Shown in pieces: positions 44,870 through 54,798 of a stretch of 64,000 bases of DNA; position 1 is the first letter of the stretch; every line of letters begins with the position of its first letter. The position numbers and the translations under genes are program-made. The stretch spans positions 38,956,446 through 39,020,445 of the forward strand of contig NC_081541.1 in NCBI RefSeq assembly GCF_901000735.1, in the 5' to 3' direction. The notes under the pieces were generated by a model that did no database searches, was not told the origin of the DNA, and saw only the letters and a program-made list of their open reading frames with translations. This DNA is from Corylus avellana. Lineage: Eukaryota > Streptophyta > Magnoliopsida > Fagales > Betulaceae.

Positions 44870-46600
44870 GTGGATATGGAGTTTCTGGCGACTGCATTCA
44901 GTCGGGGGTGGAAGTGGTTTAGGGGTTGTTGGTTGGTTAGGGATTAGAATGAAGAAGAAAGGGATGATGAGTAGGTTTGGTTGAAAATCCTGTGTTTTCA
45001 ATCCTATTCCATACAATGGTTTTAGCTTATGTGTCAAATATATATTGGATGCTACAAAAGTGGTGTTTTACACCAAGATCAGATAGTAGGGGCTCTCTTA
45101 GAAAAGAGGATTCTCCGAGCATTGCCTCAAGAAATACCATGGATGATAAGCCTCGAACCAGAGAAGCAAATAAGTTTGCCTCTTTTGAAGTGCTATTCTA
45201 TAATTAAAATGACCAACTGAACCAATAAGTGATAAAATGAGGAAGGTGTGAAAATATTCAGTAGTCCTATAATCACACGTTTTGCGTAATAACCCCAGCA
45301 GAAGCACAGAGAGCTAAACAAGTGTGCAAATTTATTTTTTTAAGGATGGCTCTATCTCTTTTTATGAGCCGCATCATTCATCTACTAATTCCCAATATAT
45401 ATATATAGATCCCTCTTTTTTTTTTTTCTTTTTTTTTTTAATGTAATTTCCCTTTCTCCTTCCCCAATATTGAATAATAATAATAATAAAAAAAAAGCGA
45501 GCAATTTTATTTTTTAAAAAGACAATCTTTTTTGTAAGGTTTATGGGCTAGTGAACCCACATAACCGACATACCAATCCCAATGCTTGGTTGGGTTCATG
45601 GAAAACAATATGAGGGCTTTATCATATATAGATTCCAACGCATATTCAATATGATTCCACTGGTGATGGACAAACTGGACAGTAAAACTTAGAAGTTTTG
45701 TGTTTGGAAAAATTATCATCAAATTTGAGTGTCGACAGCTACTAATCTATGGAAAAACATCTAGAATGCGTTTTTTTCTTCTTGATTCTAAAGGAAATTC
45801 CAAAACTTTTATTGTGAATTAAAGAAATATTTTTCATTTTGTAACAGAAGTTTAATGTGGCTTGTTAAACTTTGGAATGCACTTTTTTATAAAATATTTG
45901 TCATCATAATTATTTAAATGATGTGTGTGAAGTTTTTGTTTTAGTAGGAATTGATAATTGTTTGAACTCTGCTCTTCCTGTAAGTCCTCTGGAATTATTT
46001 ATTTTTTCCTCAAATAATGCTGGAAAATGTAAATTAGTACAACAAAATGATTAGAAAATTATATTCCTTTCCATCTGTGCGTGTGTGTCAGATTATAGTA
46101 GTCTCCCATCTTTTCTAGCGATAGTCTAAGTTCTTTTTTCTTTTTCTTGGATAAATAGCTGCAGTTTAGGTTATTCAATTGTAGTAACTTCTCGGGTTAG
46201 ACTGCTTGTTGGTGTTCTAAAAGCTGTTGGAACTGGAGATTTAACAATTTCAGATGATGAATATACCTCTTTGGCTCTCTCTTAATATTGTATATTTTTG
46301 TACAGATAGCGAATTGTTTTATCTCTATCTTGGGCATGTGAAATATGATCTGCCATGAGAGGAGTATAGAGGAATGTGGTTTCAATCTCATAAAGATATA
46401 TGTCACAAGATTCTGCAAATTTCTTCCCGTTTGCAATGGTACCAGTGTCCATATAATAGTTGAGATAAGCCCAAGATAGCTTACAGATTTATAATGACCC
46501 ACTTCCACTGAGCCTTTGACAGATTGATATTGCAATGTAAGTGCTACTTTTATACTGCAATGTAATTGCCTAGAATTTTGTAATGAATGTGCACCATTTT
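44870..46600. other. Intergenic, nothing recognised
   Basis: Frames such as 44977-45207 and 46197-46535 (minus) are open but show no known motif. The simple repeats near 45415-45440 and 45476-45495 are low complexity. Confidence 0.45.
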
Positions 46601-46610
46601 TTTGTATATG

Positions 46611-47700
46611 AAGCTTGGATCTCCAAAACTGAAGACATAATTGGCCTAATTGAGCTCATCTTCTGACGTTTTTAATTTGCGATCCTCTCTTGATTTGGAG
46701 AAATAAATCTCTAGGGTGATAATTATTTTATGTAATTGTTATTCTTTTTATTTCCTTGTTAGTGTTGTATCCACGTTAAGTAGTATAAGTCAAATCTAGT
46801 CATATTAATTATTAAGTACGTATTTTCATAAGAGTCTTAATTAATGACTTAGCCCTAATTTTTCTTGAGAATATTGTAATAGCTCCTCTATTTAAAGGTT
46901 GTTATGTTATGTATAAAGGAAGTGAATATATAATTCATCTAAATCAGCTCTTACATTGTGAGGTCTAAGTTTCTTCTAAAAGCCTAAATTATTCCATTAT
47001 GGACTTGAGTTCGTAGCAAGTTTCTTTCTGACTTTTTTAGCAAGTACGTACACAGACCCTTCTCTCTCTTTTATCATAGCTTAAGAGCATTTATCGAAAA
47101 TAGGCAAAATATAATTTGGAAGACTTTAGTAGCAACAACTTGAGCAAGTAATTGACAATTTCGATAAAAACCAACTTGCTTGATGTTTGAAGTTTTGGCA
47201 TGGTATACAAAAGTCTTCAAATTGGCAACATCAAAGAATTTCAGGGCAGAAATCCAAGACATGCATCGACATCAAAGTCTACTTAGGGTAAGGTAAGTAA
47301 GGAGAACCACAAAGCCATAGATAAGTAGTAGATGGGATAACCATTGATGTTAGGGACAACCGAGAAGTTTCAAAGTAAAAATGATAAACGATCAAAAATA
47401 AAAAATTTAGTCTTTCAGATTTATTTAGAATATTAGTTTTATTTTAAGTTATTAGTAATTAATTTTATATTTATATTAAATTTTAAGAGTGTTATTTTAT
47501 AATTTAATAATGGATTTAACCCAAAATTAGTCAAATTAGGATTAAAATTTGGTCGGTATTTAATTCATTGTTCTTTTGTATTTCAATAAAAATAAATTAA
47601 AATTAATCAATAAACATATTGTTCTATAAAATACTGTTCTTTTGTGGAATGAAAATAATGATAAGGGAATAGATGGGACAAGCATTGCTGTCAAGGACCA
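46611..47700. repeat. Repeat family unit R1
   Basis: Starts with GAAGCTTGGATCTCCAAAAC. An LTR-like stretch (46760-46970, with CTCTATTTAAAGG and a TATGTATAAAGGAAG tail) follows, then the GGTATACAAAAGTCTTCAAA module (47200) and an AT-rich end to 47700. Colinear with R2. Confidence 0.7.
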
Positions 47701-49440
47701 CCAAAGAAGTTTCAATGTAATTGCCTATAATTTGTCATGGATGTGCACCATTTTTATTTTTATTTTTTATATATGAAGCTTGGATCTCCAAAACTGAAGA
47801 CATAATTGGCCTAATTGAGCTCATCGGCTTTAGTCTTTAATTTGATCTGTATGGTTTACAAAAGTCTTCAAATTGGAAACGTGAAGGACCACTTAGAAAT
47901 TTCATGCATCACCATCAACATTAAAGTTAAAATTATGAGAAATTTCACTTTATACTCCTGAATTATTACGTGATTTGGCAAGTCCTCAAACTTTAAAACA
48001 TCTTAAATTGAACTCCACAACTTTCAATTCCAGTCAATCTGAACCCCTCCGTCAGATTTATCCGTTAACTTCTAACGACAATATCTAGAAAGACGAAAAT
48101 ATCCCTAATTTTTTTTAATACTTTTTATTTTTATTTTTTTTAATTGGCCTAATTGAGCTCATCTTCTGAAGTTATTAATTTGCTCTGCATAGTTTTGTTG
48201 CGATCCTCTCTTGATTTGGAGAAATAAATTTCTGGGTAATAATTATTTTATGTAATCGTTATTCTTTTTATTTCCTTGTTAGTGTTGTTTCCACAATAAG
48301 TAGTATAAGTCAAATCTAGTCATATTAACTATTAAGTATGTATTTTCATAAGAGTCTTGAATATTAATGAATCGGCCCTAATTTTTTTTGGGAATACTGT
48401 AATAACTCCTCTATTTAAAAGTTGTAATGTTATGAATAAAGAAAAGAGAATAATTAATCTAAATTAGCTCTTGCCTTGTGAGGTCTACGTTTCCTCTAAA
48501 AGCCTAAATTATTCCATTACGGACTTAGGTTCGTAGCAAGTCTCTTTATGGCTTTTTTGAGCAATTACACAGACCCTTCTCTCCCTTTTATCATAGCTTA
48601 AGAGCAATTATCAAAAATATTCAAAATAGAATACTTTGGTAGCAACAACTTGAGCAAGTAACCGACAATTTCGATAAAAAAAAAACAACTTGCTTGATGT
48701 TTGAAGTTTTGGAATGGTATACAAAAGTCTTCAAATTGGCAACATCAAAGAAATTTCAGAGCATAAATCCAAGACATGCATCGACATCAAAGAAATTTCA
48801 AAGCAGACATGCATCGGCATCAAGGACTACTCAGTAAGGAGAACCCCAAAACCATACATTAGTGATAAATGGGACCAACGAGAAGTTTCAAAGTAGAAAT
48901 GATGAAGATCAAAAATAAATAAATAATTTAGGCTTCCACTTTTATTTAGAATATTAGTTTTATTTAAGTTATTTGAAATAATTTTATATTTATATTAAAT
49001 TTTAAGAGTTAGTGTTATTTTATAATTTAATAATAGGTTTAACCCAAAATTAGTCAAATTAGCTAGGATTAAAATTTGGTCGGTATTTAATTAAGTGTTC
49101 TTTTGTATTTCAATAAAAATAAATTAAAATTAATGAATAAACATATTTTGTTCTTTAAAATACTGTTCTTTTGTGGGATGAAAATAATGACAAGGGAATA
49201 GATGGGACAAGCATTGCTGTCAAGGACGGAAAAAGATCCTCTCCATTTCAAAATTTTTTCATTTTCTTTATTTAGTGTATTTTAAAGGGTAGTATTGTCT
49301 AAAATTTTAATAATGATAATGCATTAAATGTAATACTCTTCAAAATATACTAAATAAAAAAAATAGAAAGATTTTAAAATGGAAAGTATCATGTTCCGTC
49401 AAGGACCACCAAAGAAGTTTCAGAGTAGAAAGCTAAGAAA
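47701..49440. repeat. Repeat family unit R2 (with insertions)
   Basis: Colinear with R1 but split by about 320 bp (47826-48142), flanked by copies of AATTGGCCTAATTGAGCTCA. The insert carries half a MITE (47940-48110, AATTTCACTTTATACTCC). A complete MITE (49228-49397) lies near its end. Confidence 0.65.
49228..49397. mobile_element. MITE with exact 9-bp target-site duplication
   Basis: 170 bp. The ends GGAAAAAGATCCTCTCC and a decayed inverse ending ATCATGTTCC are followed by arms CATTTCAAAA / TTTTAAAATG. Flanked by GTCAAGGAC on both sides (49219-49227 and 49398-49406), a length typical of Mutator-like elements. The paralogous site near 47690 lacks the element. Same family as 26188-26358. Confidence 0.88.
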
Positions 49441-49552
49441 TAAATGCGTGGACTTTGTCGTGGCAATTTCGTCGAAATCAATGAAATCATCACCAGTTGT
49501 TGTAATAAACCATCAATAAATTTCTATTTTAGAGTGTCGGCAGCCTTGATTG

Positions 49553-50395
49553 GGAAGCAAGATTTTTCAACTCAAACTCAATTTTTTTCTAAATTCATGT
49601 TTGGCAGTTTTTTAAACTCAACTCAAAATTTTTTAACTTTATTCAAAAATTTTCAACCCAATTAATAAAAATTATAAATAAAGATTGAAAAATAAATAAA
49701 TAAATAAATTTAGGTTGGCCGGAACATCCCAGGTGGTGGCTGGATTACCCCTAAGAATCTGAGGGTGACCGATCCACCCCCATCGGAGGATCGGCTTCCC
49801 CCGAAGGCCGAAACTAATGGGGGTGGCCGAGCCACCCCCACCCCATCTAATTTGGGGGTGGCAAACCACCCCCAAGTAACAGCTAGGGGTGGTCAAATCA
49901 CCCCCATTACTTTCGAGGGTGGTCAATCCATGCACTAGGGGTGAATCGGCTATGCCCAAGTAGCCATTAGGGGTGGCTCAACCACCCCCAAGCAATTTTT
50001 GGGGTGGCTAAAATCGCTGTTGGTGGTGGCTCGACCATCCCCCATTAGTTTCGGGGGTGGCCAATCCACCCCTTGGTGGTGACTCAACCACCTTTAGACA
50101 CCTGGGGGTGGCTGATCCACCCCTCGGTGGTAGTTTGGCCACCGCTAGGGGTGGTTCAAAATTGCCCCTAATTTTTTGTAAAAAAATTTAATTTTGTTTT
50201 TTTTAAAAAAAAAAATATTTTAATAATTTTTATAATTATATGTATTTTTATAATTTTTACTTAATTTTATCAATTACCATCAAAACATAATCTCAACTCT
50301 TTTTTCTCTTCGATATTCACACTAAAAAAAAAAAACTCAAAAATGAATTGAGTTCAAAACCAAAAAATGGCATTCCCAAACAAGGCTACGTCTGT
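49553..50395. mobile_element. Non-autonomous element carrying a GGGGTGGC palindrome array
   Basis: AT-rich ends with TTGGGAAGCAAG near 49549 and an inverse-like GCATTCCCAAACAAGG near 50371-50386 enclose 49713-50170. That core contains about a dozen short palindromes of the form GGGGTGGC-spacer-CCACCCC, spaced some 35-45 bp. No gene is present. A related degraded copy is at 24220-24660, and a single unit sits at about 3803. Confidence 0.65.
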
Positions 50396-50432
50396 TTCTA
50401 TTTTTTAATATCTTTTTATGGTGATAGTGAAT

Positions 50433-50908
50433 GGGGTGGGCAAATTAACTATTTACGGCCTACTGATCGCTTATCGATCGTCACTTAACTGTCACCGACT
50501 TCCGACAGTCATTAGGCAAAATAAAAATATTATTTCGACATCGTTTTGGTTCTGTAGGCGGTAAAAAAAAAAAAAATTGTCAGTTAACCGACTTAACTAA
50601 TTTTTCAAGTGAATTTTGAATTTTATCTGGTAACTTTTCTTATTATGTTTGTCTAGCTGATTTGTGGTTGTCATTTTGGTCCATGTTCCATTAATTTATT
50701 TTTTCTTTTCATTTATAAAATATATTCTTTACTGATTTTGTAATTACAACGATATTGAAAAATCTAAACATAAAAACTTGTAACCGACAATTAACTGACT
50801 TAACCGACCACTTGTATGAAGTTGGTTAATTAATTGACTTAACCGACTTTTACGAATTGGTATGTGAAAATGACCCTACCAACACCGACCGAGCCAATAC
50901 CCAACCCT
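50433..50908. mobile_element. Possible hAT-like non-autonomous element
   Basis: The ends GGGGTGGGCAAATTAAC and CCAATACCCAACCC are imperfectly inverted. The interior repeats ACCGACTTAAC-type motifs in the subterminal regions. No target duplication was confirmed. Confidence 0.4.
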
Positions 50909-51056
50909 AATTGTGAGAGACAAAAGATGAGAAATAAATATGTACTTTTTTTTATTGGATGAAATTTCAGATCAAATGCCACCAATTAACTAATAAACTG
51001 TTATTAAAAATATCTAGCACTAGACTTTAGTTAAAAATTGCTCAAAATATCACTGG

Positions 51057-52079
51057 TTAATAAGCGGATAAGTTTTTTACTCTGTTGAATTTTGCGACAT
51101 TTACTAAACACAGCAACAATAGTAGTGTGAAACAATGAAGTAAAACACAGAAACGTAATCTGGTCCTCCTAAATTTGTTAATCCTTTTTGGAAAAATTTG
51201 ATCTTTAGCTGTAAATTCGTTATTTTCTCCTTTTTGTTACTATCATGGTATGTTAGTAATTGGTCTTATGCATGATGAATGAATTTCTTTCTTTTGTATG
51301 GTTTTTGCAATACATCTCGAGGTTCCTTTAGCATTTCATGACTGTTTTATGGTAGAAATTAACAATTGTTTGAATTTAATGAATTCATCTATAATTTTAT
51401 TATTATTATTATTATTATTATTTCTGTTTTTTTTTCTAAGATGTTTTGTTAAAAAAACACAAAGTAAATTATAATGAAAAACCCGTGCATAGCAGAGGTT
51501 ATAGGCCAGTGGAAATAATAATACTGATTTTAATATATTCTGTCCATTATTATTCACGAGATGGTGAAGAAGCAAATCAAAATATCTACTTGATTTTGAA
51601 TAGAAAGAAGAAAGAAAGAAAGAAAATATATCAATAAAACCAATCGTAGCAACGACTTGAGCAGGTAACTGAAAATTTCAATAAAACCAACTTTCTTGAT
51701 GTTGGTATACAAATTACAAAGAAAGGGCCTTCAAATTGGCAACATCAAGGGGAAAAATTACAAAAGAAAAAGACATAAATTGATAATTTTGCAAATCAAT
51801 CAACGTTTGAGGTCAAGAATTAGAAAACGAGTAATCAAAGTAATTGTAAGTAAGGAGAATCACAAAACCTGAATTTAGAAGGGACCACCAACAAGTTTCA
51901 AACTAGAAATTAAGAATGCAAGATGAAAAACAAATAATTGAGTCTTTTTATTAGTTTTATTTATAATATTAGAATATTAGTATTTTTAGGTTATTAGTAT
52001 TTTATTTTATATTTTATTTAAATTTTAAGAGTTATTGTTATTTTATAATTCAATATAAAATCTCATAATAATCTCAAGA
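51057..52079. repeat. Repeat family unit R3
   Basis: Begins AATAAGCGGATAAGTTTT and includes TAATCTGGTCCTCCTAAATT, an (ATT)n run (about 51399-51421) and the GTAGCAACGACTTGAGCA module. It runs into the gap 52080-52179. It carries the empty sites for the Copia element at 60388 and the SINE at 63193. Confidence 0.85.
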
Positions 52080-52179
52080 NNNNNNNNNNNNNNNNNNNNN
52101 NNNNNNNNNNNNNNNNNNNNNNNNNNNNNNNNNNNNNNNNNNNNNNNNNNNNNNNNNNNNNNNNNNNNNNNNNNNNNNN

Positions 52180-52515
52180 ATAAGTTTTTTACTTTGTTGA
52201 ATTTTGCGACATTTACAAAACACAGCAACAATAATAGTAAGAAACAAGGAAGTAAAACACAGAAACGTAATCTGGTCCTCCTAAATTTGTTAATCCTTTT
52301 TGGAAAAAATTTGATCTTTAGCTGTAAATTCGTTATTTTCTCCTTTTTGTTACTATCATGGTATGTTAGTAATTGGTCTTATGCATGATGAATGAATTTC
52401 TTTCTTTTGTATGGTTTTTGCAATACATCTCGAGGTTCCTTTAGCATTTCATGACTGTTTTATGGTAGAAATTAACAATTTTTTGAATTTAATGAATTCA
52501 TCTATAATTTTGTTC

Positions 52516-52548
<33 letters not shown>

Positions 52549-53600
52549 TCTGTTTTTTTCTAAGATGTTTTTTGTAAAAAAAAACACAAAGTAAATTATA
52601 ATGAAAAAGCCGTGCATAGCAGAGGTTATAGGCCAGTGGAAATAATAATACTCATTTTAATATATTCTGTCCATTATTATTCACGAGATGGTAAAGAAGC
52701 AAATCAAAATATCTACTTGATTTTGAATAGAAAGAAGAAAGAAAGAAACAAATATATCTTCCTCATTTGGCGCAACACAGAATTTTGAAGTCTTTCGTAG
52801 CAACGACTTGAGCAAGTAACTGAGAATTTGAATAAAACCAACTTTCTTGATGTTGGTATACAAATTACAAAGAAAGGGTCTTCAAATTGGCAACATCAAG
52901 GGGAAAAATTACAAAAGAAAAAGACATAAATTGATAATTTTGCAAATCAATCCACGTTTGAGGTCAAGAATTAGAAAACGAGTAATCAAAGTAATTGTAA
53001 GTAAGGAGAACCACAAAACCTGAATTTAGAAGGGACCACCAAGCAACAAGTTTCAAACTAGAAATTAATAATGGAAGATGAAAAGCAAATAATTGAGTCT
53101 TTTTATTCGTTTTATTTATAATATTAGAATATTAGTTTTTTTAGGTTATTAGTATTTCTTTTTATATTTTATTTAGATTTTACGAGTTATTGTTATTTTA
53201 TAATTCAATATAAAATCTCCTAATAATCTCAAGAGATAAAAGAAAAGAAATGAAAGAAACATTAAATTAAAGCGGTTTGGTCATTGATAAATTTATAATA
53301 CAAAAACTCTATTTATAAAGCTTAAAAAATCCAAGACATGCATTGACATCAATGACTATTCATATAAGGCAAGTAAGATAATTAAAAGTCTGGAGAGAGA
53401 ACCTTCTTTCTCTCTTCCTCCAAGCAAGATCAAGAAAGACAACACAGAGGAGGGACGATCTAAATCCCTCTCCCCCTTTCTCTAGTAACAGTGAACAGTG
53501 CACAGTATCTTCTATGTGATTTTCATGTTTAGGGAGTTTGCTTTAAATCTTAGTTTGTAGATCTAAATCCAACTAGATCTAATTTTTTCAATCTTATATC
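52180..53600. repeat. Repeat family unit R4
   Basis: Resumes after the gap in the middle of the same first block and is colinear with R3 to about 53230. It then continues with a segment shared with 63480-63890 (GTCTGGAGAGAGAACC, then AGATCTAAATCC). Contains an (ATT)n run at about 52518-52548. Confidence 0.85.
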
Positions 53601-53702
53601 TCACATGGTATACCCCTTTTTCCCTCTCTCTCTCTCTCTCTCTGTGATTAGAAAAAATAAAATAATAATAATAAAATATATATATATATATATATATATC
53701 CA

Positions 53703-54218
53703 ACATGGTATACAAAAGTCTTCAAATTGGCAACATTATGGTCCACTCAGAAATTTCAGAGCAAAAATTCAAGACATATATCGACATCAAAGACTACTCA
53801 TTAAGGAGAACCACAAAACCATACATAAGTAATAGATGGGACCACCGAGAAGTTTCACAGTAGAAATGATGAAGATCAAAAATAAATAATTTAGTCTTTC
53901 AGCATTATTTAGAATATTAATTTTATTTAAGTTATTATTAGTAATTAATTTTATATTTATATTAAATTTTAAGAGTTAGTGTTACTTTATAATTTAATAA
54001 TGGGTTTAACCCAAAATTAGTCAAATTAAGATTAAAATTTGGTCAGTATTTAATTAAGTGTTATTTTGTATTTCAATAAAAAATGAATTCAAATTAATGA
54101 ATAAACTTATTTTGTTCTTTAAAATTGTGATTATGTTCTTTTGTGGGATGAAAATAATGACAAGGGAGTAGATGGGACAAGCATTGCTGTGATGGACTAC
54201 CAACGAAGCTTCAGAGTG
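53703..54218. repeat. Repeat module upstream of NLR-D
   Basis: Copy of the GGTATACAAAAGTCTTCAAA module also present at about 47198, 48715 and 63903. Preceded by (CT)n (about 53623-53642) and (AT)n (about 53677-53699) runs. Confidence 0.75.
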
Positions 54219-54640
54219 GAAAGCTTAAGAAGTTTTTTTTTTTTTTTCTTTAAAAAATTCTTTCATCTTCATTTCATAATAAGAGGTTCATGGTATAAAA
54301 CTTTTACAGTGAAATATAGTAAACTCAAACCGACAAACAATTGGACAGCTTTATCTGCTAACATTCTTTATCTGCTAACATTGATAACATCAAGTGCTCA
54401 AGGGATTCGTTTGGCTATGTAATTTCTTAAGTAATTTTTGAAAATAAACTTTGCGAACACTATTATTGTATTTGAATAATTAAATTAATTAGCATGATGA
54501 TCATCAAACAGTAAAAAGTAAAAAGATTCCCGCCAAACAATATAAAATAACAAAATTGTCATCCTAAATATAACTAAATAGTCCTCTCCCTTTCATCTGC
54601 AATTACTGGTTCCACTCTATTTCTGCGTTTTTCACACTCT
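54219..54640. other. Intergenic region before NLR-D
   Basis: Poly-T at 54234-54247 and AT-rich sequence. No gene is recognised. Confidence 0.5.
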
Positions 54641-54650
54641 CTATATATAG
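54641..54650 (+). promoter_or_regulatory. Putative TATA box of NLR-D
   Basis: CTATATATAG lies about 150 bp before the start codon and just ahead of the CT-rich leader shared with NLR-A and B (TACATCTTCTCAAAACATTT), consistent with transcription starting near 54675. Confidence 0.5.
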
Positions 54651-54798
54651 TCTTTACATCTTCTCAAAACATTTCTGCAGTTCTACCTTTCACTTTAGAG
54701 CGTTCCTTAACTCATCATTTCTTCACTCTACCCTTCAACCCCTTCCATCAACAGTGCAGTGTTTCACATTCGAGCATTCCTTCACTCACCATCAGGAA

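Noticed and set aside
46197..46535. 112-codon minus-strand frame
   Set aside because: No recognisable domain, and composition like surrounding noncoding DNA. I could not tie it to pol or any other family.
51399..52548. CRISPR-like array from repeated short blocks
   Set aside because: The repeats are ATT microsatellites and long tandem units of a plant genome, not short repeats with unique spacers.
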